Positions 20,500 through 30,433 of a stretch of DNA of 64,000 nt are shown here, one piece after another. This DNA is from Trichosporon coremiiforme (Eukaryota; Basidiomycota; Tremellomycetes; Trichosporonales; Trichosporonaceae): positions 1,024,851 through 1,088,850 of the forward strand of contig BCJJ01000011.1 in assembly GCA_039545355.1 (NCBI GenBank), given 5' to 3'. Each line of letters opens with the position of its first letter. Within the stretch, counting starts at the first letter, position 1. A program made the translations under genes and the position numbers. The notes under the pieces are model-generated. The model ran no database searches, had not been told where the DNA came from, and saw only the letters and a program-made list of their open reading frames with translations.

Positions 20500-21964
20500 A
20501 TGACGACTTCGACGGCGCGGGCTCTGCCTACGCTGGCGCGGCGCGCGTTCTCCACGACCGCCGCCGTCGCAAAGGGCTCGGGCGGCAAGCCGACTCCGAA
20601 CAAGGACCACCACATTGTGCAGTACAGCGATGACGACTTCCCGCGCGGCTTCGGCGTCGCCGCGACGCACTGCGGCATCAAGAAGAACGGCGCGCTCGAC
20701 CTCGGTGTCCTCGTCAGTGTTTCTGAGCGCCCCACCGCCGCCGCGGCGTGCACGACCCGCAACGCCTTCAAGGCCGCGCCCGTCACGGTCACGACCGAGC
20801 TGCTCGCGAGCACCGACGGACGCGCGCGGGGCTTCGTCGTCAACTCGGGCTGCGCCAACGCCGTCACGGGAAGCCAGGGACTGGACAACGCGTGGGCCAT
20901 GAGCAAGTCGCTCACTGACGCGCTTGCGCCCCAGCCCGAGTCGTGGGGCAAGGAGAAGGCGGGCTCGCTCGTCATGTCGACCGGTGTCATTGGGCAGCAG
21001 CTGCCGATCGAGAAGATCACGTCTGCCGTGCCCAAGCTCGCTGGCAGCCTCGGCCTCGACAACAAGGCCTGGATGGACCTCGCCACCGCATTCATGACGA
21101 CCGACACGTTCCCGAAGCTGCGCTGCCGCTCCTTCAACCTTGCCGGCCAGACGATCCGCATGGTCGGCATCGACAAGGGCGCCGGCATGATTGCGCCCAA
21201 CATGGGCCCCGCCGTTCCCCACGCTACTCTCCTTGGTGTTATCGCTACCGACGCTGCTATCGCTCCCTCCGCCCTCCAGTCTGCCCTCAACTATGCCGTC
21301 GACCGCTCCTTCAACTCGATCACCGTCGACGGCGACATGAGCACGAACGACACGATCCTCGCCCTCGCCAACGGCATGGGCACCCCGGGCAACAGCGAGA
21401 TCCACGAGGGCATGGTCGCCGAGTACGAGCTGTTCCGCAACGAGCTCACTTCCTTTGCGCAGGACCTGGCCAAGCTGGTCGTGCACGACGGCGAGGGCGC
21501 GACCAAGTTTGTCACGGTGCACGTGCACGGCGCGCCGTCCTACGACGTTGCCAAGACGGTCGCCTCGTCCGTCGCCAACTCGAACCTCGTCAAGACGGCC
21601 ATGTACGGCGAGGACGCCAACTGGGGCCGCATCCTGTGCGCTGTCGGCTACTCGTCCGTGCCCGAGGGCACGATCGACCCCCACAAGGTCTCCGTCTCCA
21701 TGATCCCCGCCAAGGACGACCCAGTTCAGACCCCCATGGTCCTGCTCAAGGACGGTGAGCCCGACGCCAACCTCGAGGCCAACGAGGACCGCGCCACCAA
21801 CCTGATCCAGAGCGAGAACATCACCATCGACATTGACCTCGGTCAGGGCAAGGGCGAGGCCGCGACGTACTGGACCTGCGACCTGTCCCACGACTACGTG
21901 ACCATCAACGGAGACGTGAGTAAGCTCGCTAGAGTATCAGCTGACAGAACAGTACCGCACGTAA
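20500..21964 (+). CDS. ARG7: mitochondrial ornithine/glutamate N-acetyltransferase (ArgJ)
   Basis: Exon 1 (20500-21915) and a 12-nt coding exon 2 (21953-21964: Tyr-Arg-Thr-stop) flank a 37-nt intron (GTGAGT to GCTGACAGAACAG); 475 residues. The C-terminus INGDYRT is typical of ArgJ and confirms the last exon; reading through the intron would add a false tail. Self-cleavage is expected before the nucleophile Thr243 in PHATLLGVIATDA. VGIDKGAGMIAPNMGP and VNSGCANAVTGSQGL are family signatures. The N-terminus (ARALPTLARRAFSTTAAV) is a mitochondrial presequence. It transfers acetyl from N-acetylornithine to glutamate in arginine synthesis. Confidence 0.95.
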
Positions 21965-22065
21965 ACGCGCAAGACTAATACGAAGACAATGTCCACAGTA
22001 GTTAAACTAAGCATTTAGGTAGTGTTTCCACAAAAGATGCAACAAAAATGAATTCTAGTTCTATT

Positions 22066-23103
22066 TTACTTCTCCTCGACAATCTTGTTGATCAGCGTGC
22101 CCACGCCATGCGACACCTCGACGCGGAACTCGTCCCCGTCGTGAAGCAGAGACTTGGGGTTCTTAGACCATCCGATACCGCTGGGGGTGCTGCGGGCGTC
22201 AGCGAGCAGTTCTTCTCTCTCTTCGTCTCCCCCTGAGCAACTTACCCGGTGATGATGACCGTGCCCATGGGCAGAGTGCTTCCCTGGCTGAGGAACGCGA
22301 TGATCTTGGGAATGCTGAAAATGAGATCGTTGAGGTTGGAGCTCTGGACAACGTTTCCGTTGTGGATACCCTTGACGGTGACCTCGCCGATCTTGCTCTG
22401 GTCCAGTGCGTCGCGGGGCACGAAAACGGGACCGAGGGGAGCGGCCCCATCGAAGGACTTGGAGAAGGACCACTGGCTCGTCGCGAACTGCGCCTTGCGG
22501 GAGGACACGTCGTTGGAGGCGGTAATGCCGCCGAGGTAGCTCCAGGCCTCGGACTCGGGCACGTCCTTTGCATCCTTGCCTATGATGATTGCGACTTCGG
22601 CCTCGTAGTCTGCCGCATCGTCTTTGATGAAGGCTTTCGGGATGGTTGTGGGGGCTGGGTAGGGGTCGGCCAACGCTTGGGCAGCCTTGAAGAAGACGGT
22701 CGGGACGGAGGGCACTTCCATACCCACTTCGAGCGCGTGAGAGAGGTACTGCTGTCAGCAAGAGCGAAGCGAGCGATGATTCCCCATTCTCTCGCCGAAC
22801 CAGCTCTCCACAACTCGGCGGGCACTGGCTGCGACCAATCCGGAGAAGTGTACTCACGTTGAGACCAATACACCGGATTGTGCCACACTCCCGCTGCGTC
22901 ACGGGCGCAAGAACCTTGTCGAGGGTAACCTTCTCGCCCGTCTTGGATCCGGGCTCGAGCACGCTCTCGCCGTCATAAAGCTCGACCTCGACCTTGTCGC
23001 CGGCAAAGGTCGCCAGGCCGACGTCGACGTCGCCCACGGGCTCGCCGATGCGGGGCGCCGTAGAGCCAGAGGGGAGGAAGCGGATGAGTCGCGACGCGCC
23101 CAT
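22066..23103 (-). CDS. fumarylacetoacetate hydrolase family protein (acylpyruvase/FAHD type)
   Basis: Three exons, 23103-22858, 22748-22246 and 22189-22066, with introns of 109 and 56 nt (GTGAGT to GCTGACAGCAG; GTAAGT to GCTGACGCCCGCAG), encode 290 residues. FAH signatures: DYEAEVAIIIGK (metal-binding Glu pair), GGITASNDVSSRKAQF, GPVFVPRDAL and LPMGTVIITGTPSGIGWSKN. The family hydrolyses or decarboxylates oxo-acids such as acylpyruvates or oxaloacetate; the exact substrate is not visible. An in-frame ATG at 23124 would add seven residues, but the context at 23103 (A at -3) is better. The promoter is shared with the small gene at 23465. Confidence 0.88.
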   Translation of the reverse strand: MGASRLIRFLPSGSTAPRIGEPVGDVDVGLATFAGDKVEVELYDGESVLEPGSKTGEKVTLDKVLAPVTQRECGTIRCIGLNVSTLLRIGRSQCPPSCGELVRRENGESSLASLLLTAVPLSRARSGYGSALRPDRLLQGCPSVGRPLPSPHNHPESLHQRRCGRLRGRSRNHHRQGCKGRARVRGLELPRRHYRLQRRVLPQGAVRDEPVVLLQVLRWGRSPRSRFRAPRRTGPEQDRRGHRQGYPQRKRCPELQPQRSHFQHSQDHRVPQPGKHSAHGHGHHHRVSCSGGDEEREELLADARSTPSGIGWSKNPKSLLHDGDEFRVEVSHGVGTLINKIVEEK

Positions 23104-23464
23104 TCTGAGTAGACTTGGGAGCATCGAAGTGTTCGATGTCGAAAGTTGAAGGAAGGGAGGAGGGGGAGGGGGTGGTGTGGACGGGTGGGCTAGGTCGGGC
23201 CGGGAGACCGGATAGTCGGAGAGCGGACGAGCCGGCCGGCCCGGTATTCCCCGCACGCCATACCAGGCAGTACTAATCGCAATATCATTCAAATAGGGTT
23301 TGCTGCAGATTATTCTATTCACGTCCAGTCTAGTCGCCGCAGGAGACACGGCCCCGAGCTCTCCGATCCATCTGCGGCGTCCATTCTGCGGCGTCCATCC
23401 ATAGATAAGATCGCGACGCAGCGGCCACGCCCACAAGCTGCTAACCAACCTCCAAAGCAGCAGT
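23104..23464. promoter_or_regulatory. divergent promoter
   Basis: About 360 bases between the FAH-family gene (minus) and the 115-residue gene (plus). The side next to the FAH start is CT-rich on the coding strand. Repeats of TCTGCGGCGTCCAT occur near 23370-23400. Confidence 0.5.
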
Positions 23465-23862
23465 ATGGCCCCAACCAACCTCGTCAGCGTGAACACGGCC
23501 CCGGAGCGCGCCAAGGTCGTCATTGGCACCGTCATCGAAAACGTCAAGGACAAGTACGATATCGTGCATGCGGGCAACAGCACGACGATCGAGGGCGTCA
23601 GGCCGCTGCTGGAGAGCGTGCAGCCCCTGCCTGGGATTCTGTTCTGCGCTAGCATGGTGAGTCACCACTGCTTGGGGAGGGTGATCGATGGCTCGCTGAC
23701 CTTTAGTGGACGCCAGAGCAGCAGGAGGAGATCCAACGCATCGCGCGCGAAACCGTGCCGGGGATCAAGACACACGCGATCCCGACCGGCTTGCAGGTCA
23801 AGGTCGGTCCCGACGGGGTGATCAAGTATCTGATGGAGCGGATCGATGAGATCATGGCGTAA
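23465..23862 (+). CDS. small conserved protein of unknown function
   Basis: Exons 23465-23656 and 23707-23862 join across a 50-nt intron (GTGAGT to GCTGACCTTTAG) into 115 residues starting MAPTNLVSVNTAPERAKVVI. The second exon (WTPEQQEEIQRIARETVPGI then LQVKVGPDGVIKYLMERIDE) reads as alternating helix and strand, giving a compact soluble alpha/beta protein without signal peptide or membrane segment. I recognise no named family. Clean splicing and codon use support a real gene. Confidence 0.75.
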
Positions 23863-23941
23863 GAGTGTAGATAATGCATACAACAAGGTTGTTACAGAGA
23901 CGTCGGTGCTATGCTATAATATCTGTACATGTAATGTCAAA

Positions 23942-23956
23942 GGGGGGGGGGGGGGG
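23942..23956. repeat. G15 homopolymer between convergent genes
   Basis: Fifteen G on the plus strand, one base before the stop of the minus-strand F-box-like gene. Likely length-variable and prone to sequencing error; it lies in 3' flanking DNA. Confidence 0.9.
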
Positions 23957-23957
23957 T

Positions 23958-25727
23958 CTAGATGTCCTCGGCCAGAACCAGCTCGAGCTCCCGCTCCCCG
24001 ACCTCGGCCGCATACTCATCCACAGACAAGAAGCGGAAACAGCTCTCCTCATTGATGAAGAGGTACACGAACTCCCACCACCGCTTGATCCTGGGGTTGC
24101 GCGTCGTGTAATCGATTTCGTCCGTGAAGCGCTCCAGAATCGCATCCTGCACATTACTGAGGCAGCGCCAGTAGAAGCACTGTCTGATCTTCTCCCTCGC
24201 GTAGCCTGAGGGCAGGAGCACGTCGTTGGGCCGGCTCTGGATCCACCTGTTCTCCCACCTCTCCGTGCCGACAAAGGTGATCGTGCCCGCCGTGTGCGGG
24301 TTCATGGGCGGAGGATAAGGGGTCTTGAGCAGGTGGCGCAGCCTCTGCGTCCAGTCGTCTGCTAGACTCGTGATGAGCCCGAAGAGAGGCCCTTCGGCTG
24401 GAGACAGGTGGCGCGTCGGGTCCGGCTTGACGTGCACGAGCATGCCTGGGTTGGTGCGACATCCGCTGGCCTCGGAACACATGGAGCAAAAATCCTCGGG
24501 CGCTTCGAGCTGCACTGGGCCAGTGTATTTCGACACGAGCACGGTGGTGTGCGTTATGTCGCTGGGAGGCAGCATGCAGTAGTCGAACAGCCACTCATAT
24601 TCCGAGTGCAGGCGAAAGTGGAGCACGCGTCTTCGGGGCCGGTCCGCGCGGTCGTCGTGGGGTTGCCGGGGCAGTTTTCCTCCAACATCGAGAGCGGCAG
24701 GCGAAGCGACAGCAGCCCCGAGTTCGAGATCCGGCACGTCCGAGTCGGCATCATTCACGTCCTCGGCGTCATCGGCGTCCTCGTCCTCGTCCTCGTCGTC
24801 GGCGTCCTCGTCCTCGTCCTCGTCGTCGGCGTCCTCGCACGAGGCGGGATTGGGCGGCTCACCCGCCGACTGCAGCGCTATCCGCCTCGAATCGAGTGTG
24901 GCGCGGTTCATCCGCGTCCACCCGTTGCCCTTGCGCGGAAACATGTCCAGGACATGCACCTCCGTGTCGGCCTGCAGGGCCCAGTTGGCCGCGTGCGCGT
25001 GCGGGTCGCCCACGAAACGGACGTACTCGAGCCGGCCGAGGTCGTCGGTGCGGATCCGCTCCTCGTGTGCATGGGCGGGGCATTTGGCTGCTGATTCCTC
25101 CTCGGCTGCCACAGCGTCTGTGGTGTCGACGGCGTCGACCGCGTCGATGGCCATCTCGTTGAGGTCGACCTCCGCACCGGCCTCCGCCTCCGCTTCCACC
25201 TCGGCGTCGGCCGTGTCGGGGGTGAACTTGGCGTGACACTCGCATGGGCCGACCTCTATCGTCGCCGTTGAGACGGACTGTCCGTACCAGGGCAGGCCGA
25301 GCAGACGGCTCTTGGGCGGTATCGGCCTGTGCCTCGCCATCTTGAGCGGCGCCGTAACCTCAGCCGTCTCGAGAGCGTACGTGATGTCGGAGAGGAAGGC
25401 GCTGTCGATGCGCGCGGCCACGGCCCGGGACGTGCCCCGCATCGCCCTCAGAGTCGAGGCATCACGGCGCTCAATGACGGCACAGAGGACGGCCTCGAAC
25501 AGATGCGGGTACGCGCGATGGTCGATCGTGCCGGGCACGCCCGGTCTGAGAGCGGTCGTGGACGCGGCAGGCGTGTAGGGGGGTGTCGGGGGCGTTGTTG
25601 TTTTCGGTGGCGTCGGTGTGATTGTTTTCGTTTTCGCGCAGACAGGTGTCGGTGTCGGTTCGACCCAATCCCACACGCGCGGCTTCTTGGGCCGATCGCG
25701 GGCGTTGAGGGGGAGCGCGCGTTTCAT
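23958..25727 (-). CDS. F-box-like fungal protein with acidic repeat
   Basis: Intronless, 589 residues from ATG 25727 (MKRALPLNARDRPKKPRVWD); the frame stays open a little upstream without an ATG. A Thr/Pro-rich segment is followed by YPHLFEAVLCAVIERRDAST and LRAMRGTSRAVAARIDSAFL, which resembles the F-box-like start seen in large families of fungal proteins. The middle carries an acidic repeat (DADDEDEDED twice) encoded by a 27-bp tandem duplication. The C-terminal half has a likely folded domain (LHFRLHSEYEWLFDYCMLPP; TFVGTERWENRWIQ). A role as a ubiquitin-ligase adaptor is inferred only from the N-terminal resemblance. Confidence 0.6.
   Translation of the reverse strand: MKRALPLNARDRPKKPRVWDWVEPTPTPVCAKTKTITPTPPKTTTPPTPPYTPAASTTALRPGVPGTIDHRAYPHLFEAVLCAVIERRDASTLRAMRGTSRAVAARIDSAFLSDITYALETAEVTAPLKMARHRPIPPKSRLLGLPWYGQSVSTATIEVGPCECHAKFTPDTADAEVEAEAEAGAEVDLNEMAIDAVDAVDTTDAVAAEEESAAKCPAHAHEERIRTDDLGRLEYVRFVGDPHAHAANWALQADTEVHVLDMFPRKGNGWTRMNRATLDSRRIALQSAGEPPNPASCEDADDEDEDEDADDEDEDEDADDAEDVNDADSDVPDLELGAAVASPAALDVGGKLPRQPHDDRADRPRRRVLHFRLHSEYEWLFDYCMLPPSDITHTTVLVSKYTGPVQLEAPEDFCSMCSEASGCRTNPGMLVHVKPDPTRHLSPAEGPLFGLITSLADDWTQRLRHLLKTPYPPPMNPHTAGTITFVGTERWENRWIQSRPNDVLLPSGYAREKIRQCFYWRCLSNVQDAILERFTDEIDYTTRNPRIKRWWEFVYLFINEESCFRFLSVDEYAAEVGERELELVLAEDI
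24777..24830. repeat. 27-bp tandem duplication
   Basis: Two exact copies of a 27-bp unit of GTCCTC triplets ending GTCGTCGGC (24777-24803, 24804-24830), coding for the Asp/Glu repeat of the F-box-like protein; frame-preserving. Confidence 0.85.
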
Positions 25728-27448
25728 TGCTCGCTGATGCTGAACGATGGAGTCAGTCAAGCGTGAGTAGTGGTGGGGATGAGTGATGTGATTGTCGACA
25801 ACGAGTGATCAAGTAAGCCGTTCAGGTTGACGCAAGGCCCGAACATCTGCTCGCTTCGGGTTGCCTGGTCCCCCCTCCCACCCCTTCTTGCTCCAGGGGA
25901 GGGCGGGGGAGGGCAGGAAGGCAGCATTGCAGTGTATTTTCGTCGATGGCGTGTCTATAACGGACACTTTGTTGCGTGCGACGCATGCACGTTGCGCGCG
26001 CTGAGTGGATGTGTAATCGGCCGATCGTGGTTGGTCCGTTTCTTGGCACAGGCGTAGTCCCCGCAGTCCATGTCTTCGGCCGCGTCCCACCCTTTCGGGT
26101 TGAGGAACCCGCTGAAGATCGTGCCCTTTGTTCTTGCGGCAGGAGCGAACGAGAGCGAAAGCAGAGCTCTTAAGACCACTCTCCTCCCACAGGGATGGCG
26201 CTAAGGGACTATTCCAGTCACCGGAGTAAATGCAACATTAAGGTTTCTCTCGCCCTTTGCTCCACAACGCTGCGGCTCGCGAGACGCGGTGACGCGGTGA
26301 CGACCTTTTGATTCATGGTTTTGTCAGCGTGACGCGGTAGCCGTACGCTGCCGCTGCGGTACGCATACCCCAAGGCATTCATGCCCGCTACAGAACCAGC
26401 GACACGGATCATCAGGACAAGAAGAATCGCAGTCATTTTTCGGACGATGCCGACCGAAACGGCCATTTTCTGGCTGATTTCGGGCCCTCATCTTCCTCCC
26501 TGACTCGACTCTCTCAACCTATCGCGTCGCGCGTAAACCATCGCGCACCATCAGACACGCATCCCAAGCCCTTAACATTCTGCACCCATTTGCAGCAAGC
26601 GGCGTATGGCTTGGCTTGGGATACAAAGCGGGCCACGCTGACTGGTCGCGAGACTCGCGCCTCGGCGCCCTGCCAGCGCCTGCCAGCGCCCATGGGCAGT
26701 CTAGTGATCGCCGCGTAGTGCACCGGCGCGGCTCTGGCGCACTGGCTCAAGCCCTCCGATGCCCGCCGACTGAATCGCTAGCAACGGCCAAGATCGACGT
26801 GGGCGCTTCGCCCTAGTCGTTTCCCCCTCTGGTCGTCAAATAAGGAGAGCCGCATTACGCCTCGCTTGTCTCTTAGCTGGCACCGCAATCACCTTCAACG
26901 ACGCGGACGAGACGCGTCCATGAAGTGGGGGAAGAGTCTTCGGCCGCTCGACGTCATGCTTTAGCGCGTCGGATAGTCTCGAACGTCCCGGCACCGGACA
27001 CAGCTCATCGGACGCTAAGTTTAGTGTTTCGACAGATCTGACTGCCGCAGCTGCCGTCGGCCGGGCGCGAGGCCCCGCTGCGGGATGGGACTGGCCTGTC
27101 AGCCTTCAGAAACCTATCGGGTCTCCATGGCGCAAGGCTGGGGTAACTGCATTGACCAGACGTGCTGGGGGATTGTGACTGTGAGAACAGCGGAGTCTGA
27201 CAGATCGGAGGTCGGAGACAGGTTGCAGGCGCCGCAAGCGCTGACGGCGCTTACACGCCGACGAGGCGTGGGGCTTGCCCACCAGTCTCAGTGCCAAGTC
27301 TCACGAGGTCTCCCACACGGGCTATATGCCAAGCCCGCACTGCGCCATGCTACGATCCGAGACAAAGTCTGCATGCGGTGTTTCCAGGTTATCCATCATC
27401 ATCACCTGTCTATCGATACATAGCCCTCCCTTCTCACACACCGTCACT
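25728..27448. other. 1.7-kb intergenic region without a recognised gene
   Basis: Lies between the start of the F-box-like gene and the stop of the dehydrogenase gene, both minus. Short duplications occur (GTGACGCG near 26285-26335; CTGCCAGCGC near 26670-26690). The longest frames, 82 residues (26218-26466 minus) and ~112 residues (27085-27423 plus), lack splice context and coding character. No tRNA is seen. Confidence 0.45.
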
Positions 27449-28782
27449 CTAGTAGCCCTTCTTGAAGTCGACGCGGTTGATGACCGGCTCCCCCTTCGCG
27501 AGTCGGTCGAGGTTGACCATGAGCACGTCGGCCGTGATGTCCATTTCGCCCTCGGGGTCGCCGGAGCAGTGCGGCGTGACGACCACCTTGGGGTGGGACC
27601 ACAGGGGGTGGTTGTCGGGCAGCGGCTCGGGATCCGTCACATCGAGGGCGGCGCCGAAGAGTCCGTCCTTTGCATCGAGGGCGGCGAGAATGTCCTCCGA
27701 AGTGGCGACGTTGCCGCGTCCGACGGAGATGAGGACTGCTTGCGGGGGAAGCAGAGCTGGACGTTAGCTATCGTTTCTCACTCTCACCCCGCTTCGTCTG
27801 CTCATCCCCTGTACTGTGCCTCCGCTCACACGAGGCAACCGCTGAGCGGGGAGGACGCAGCCAAACGGATTGTGTAGAAGAATGGACTTACCAAGCCTCT
27901 CCTTGGTCAGGAACCCCCTCGTCTTGGGCGTATTCGGCAGCGAAGCGACGAGCACATCGCACTGTCCCAGGAAGTCCTTGACTTGCGCCTCGTCCTCGGT
28001 CGAGTAGTACTTCTCGGGAATCTTGCCCTCGACGTCACCGCCGCCGGGGGGAATGTACCCGTCCTGGCGTCGAGGGGCGCCAGATGTGTTCGCCGCGATG
28101 ATGCGGAAGCCGAGCGCCTTCAGGAGACGTGCGGACTCGCGGCCCAGACTGCCGTACCCCTGGAGGTTAGCTTTGTCCTCACTGTATTGTACCTCCGTCG
28201 CCGGGCTCTCCTGCTTGGCTCTGCTGCAGCTCTCTGTCTCTCCACAGGGCTTCAGAGGTCCACAGGGGGACAGAAAGAACACAATCCAAAGCAGTGTCTA
28301 CTCACAAGAAGACCAGCGGTACGGCCGCGCGTCTGCCGAATCCCATACGTCCGTCCATAAACGTCGATGTCCTTCGTCCACGTCTTCTTCTCCCTGGCGT
28401 TGAGAATCTGCTTCGGGATCTGGTGGTAGATATTGAGCACCATGGCGGTAACATAGTTCGGAATCGTGAGGGCGTGCGCTCCACTAGCCGTCGAGAGGGA
28501 CACGTCACGCTCCCCGTTCTTGACGGCCGCCATCGGGGGCCAGTTCTGTCCCCCATCACTCCCGGAGCTGCAGAGCTGCACGTGCTTCAAGCGAGGAAGC
28601 TCAGAGAGATCCTTGACGCCGTCCGGAATGCCGAAGAGCACGTCGATGGAAGGGAAGACGGAGCGGTCGACGTCCTTTCCGTCCGGCCAGTAGTGCACAT
28701 TGGCGACTTGCTTGAGCTCGGCGAGCTTCGAGTCGGAGATGGGGATGAGACACCCGAGAGTCAGCTTTGAGTCGGCGGTCAT
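27449..28782 (-). CDS. D-isomer specific 2-hydroxyacid dehydrogenase
   Basis: Exons 28782-28306, 28159-27892 and 27756-27449, with longer introns of 146 and 135 nt (both ending CTAAC near CCAG), encode 350 residues. The Rossmann glycine motif GYGSLGRE spans the first splice junction. Catalytic residues are visible: Arg in SVGRGNV, Glu in DVTDPEPLP and His in TPHCSGDP. Strand 2 of the NAD fold ends AANTSG without the usual Asp, so NADPH use is possible. The family reduces 2-oxoacids such as glyoxylate or hydroxypyruvate to D-2-hydroxyacids in the cytosol; the substrate is not determined. No targeting signal is seen. Confidence 0.9.
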
Positions 28783-29509
28783 TGTCGCGGGTTCTTCTGA
28801 GAAGGGGTGGGATAAGGGGGAGATAGGGGACGTGTCAGCGACCATCATCAGGTTTATGTACTCCTTGCCTATGCCCCAGCGGCGTGCCCGCCGAACCACT
28901 CCGCGAAGTATGCTCCATGCAGCGCGGCAACTGACGGATAGCAGATCAAAGAATGGCACGCATGTGGGCACCGAAACCCGCACTGTACACGGTTCTGTCA
29001 CTGTGGATATGGAGGATGTAGCGCTACTCCCGGCTTGAGCCGCTCCACCCGGCGAGGGTTCCGGCCCCTCCGGTCCGGGGACCGGTCCACTGTCTGGCTT
29101 GCTTTATCCCGCCGCTGGACAGACTTCAAGAGCGGACGGAAGAATGGACGGATGCATACATGCAAACGAAAGGGACACGGTTCTGTCAGTACGTATGGAT
29201 CTTATGGAACGTGGGGTCGCTACAGTGGAGCTTATGAATGTACAGGTGTGCTAGGGCTTATGGATATGCGTTGTGGACATGATCGTTCGGACGGCGGGTT
29301 GTGAGCGGACATTGGGGATAGCGTTGCGCATTAGGGGGCGTAAAGTCTAGGTGTAGGTACGGGGTGAAGTGACAGGGTGAGAGTGATGGGCTTGATGGGG
29401 GCTGAGAGGCGCGCCCCATGGAAGTGAGAGTGCGTGCGATGGAAGCGAGCTCGCTATCGGGCGTGCCGTGCGTAACGCCAGGGCGCCGCTTCCCCACAGG
29501 GGACATGCG
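28783..29509. other. intergenic, dehydrogenase promoter
   Basis: About 730 bases. Next to the dehydrogenase start it has GATA-containing runs (GGGATAAGGGGGAGATAGGG near 28810). A 112-residue plus-strand frame from 28700 overlaps the dehydrogenase and is a shadow. Nothing else is recognised. Confidence 0.45.
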
Positions 29510-29869
29510 CTATGCGCTGACGGGACTCGCGCTCCGCAACCTCCTCCTCTCCTCGAGCGCCGCAGCGACTAGCTGCGCCATCTTCTTACACCCCCCGCAC
29601 CAGTGTACTCGGCAGTATCCGCCGTGCGAGCAGGCCGAGTCGCGGCGTTCGAGTTCTTCGCCGGCCGCCGCACACGAGGGGCACGGGCAGGCTGGCGCCT
29701 CGGGCGGCCGCGGGCAGGGATCGAGCGTGAACCTCTCCCCCGGGGCTAGGACGAAGGCTCGGCAGCGTGTTGGTGCCGGCGGCTTGGGGAGTGAACGGGT
29801 CGGACAGGGAGGCGCGACGGACGTGGGCCGCGGCGGCGAAGGGGGTGGCGAGTCAACGCTGTTCGTCAT
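29510..29869 (-). CDS. 119-residue Cys-rich small protein
   Basis: Single exon from ATG 29869. A Pro-rich N-terminus (TNSVDSPPPSPPRPTSVAPP) leads to a Cys cluster: CPCPSC, then ACSHGGYCRVHWCGGCKK and a short helix. Spacing (CxCxxC ... C-x-H-x3-C-x2-H-x-C-x2-C) suggests a zinc-binding module. The frame is open upstream of the ATG without better starts. No family recognised. Composition resembles the two small Cys/His-rich ORFs at 17.8-18.5 kb. Confidence 0.45.
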   Translation of the reverse strand: MTNSVDSPPPSPPRPTSVAPPCPTRSLPKPPAPTRCRAFVLAPGERFTLDPCPRPPEAPACPCPSCAAAGEELERRDSACSHGGYCRVHWCGGCKKMAQLVAAALEERRRLRSASPVSA

Positions 29870-30433
29870 GGTGCTGGACTCGGGGGTGATTTGAAGAGAG
29901 GAGAAAGTTGTAAGAGTTGAAATTGGAGAAAGGAGAAGAGGGGAAGGCAACTGGGCTCAAAAGAGGCGAAAGCGGCCGCAGTCGGAGGCGAACGTAACGA
30001 GCGTGGGGCAGTTAGAGGCAAGCGGCGCACTCGCGGAGTAGCTTGATGTAGTCGGTAGGTTACGGACTGTGATGCAGAAGTGCGACGCTGCTCTGCGATG
30101 TGGGATGATGGAGCAGTGTGCTCGTGTGCTCATGGAGAGGGCGGGGTGCGTGCGCGTGGTGGAGACATTCTGGCGGATCAAGCACGAGGGCCTGGTCTCG
30201 CTTTGTTTGGGCGCAGTGACTCTTCCACTCTCCAGCTCTTCATCTTCGAGCTTCTGATCTCGACTCAATCTACTGAATTCCAGACACTTGCGCTTCTCAC
30301 GAGCACCGTGACGCCTCGATGTCTATCGCCTAATCGTACATCCGTCACTATAGATATGCAATGCAAAAAGATGAACTGACACTTTGTCTTACTCTAGATC
30401 GCTACCGCGCTCCCGCGCTCGCACGCCAGGGTG
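29870..30433. other. intergenic
   Basis: About 560 bases holding the promoter of the Cys-rich gene and the 3' flank of the site-2 protease gene. GA-rich runs near 29895-29945. No other feature. Confidence 0.45.

Noticed and set aside
20476..21891. 471-residue open frame antisense to ARG7
   Set aside because: Shadow frame in GC-rich codons; the plus strand has full ArgJ motifs and the antisense protein is Val/Arg/Gly-biased without a family.
26218..26466. 82-residue minus-strand frame with a hydrophobic start
   Set aside because: One possible membrane segment only; no leader, introns or family resemblance.
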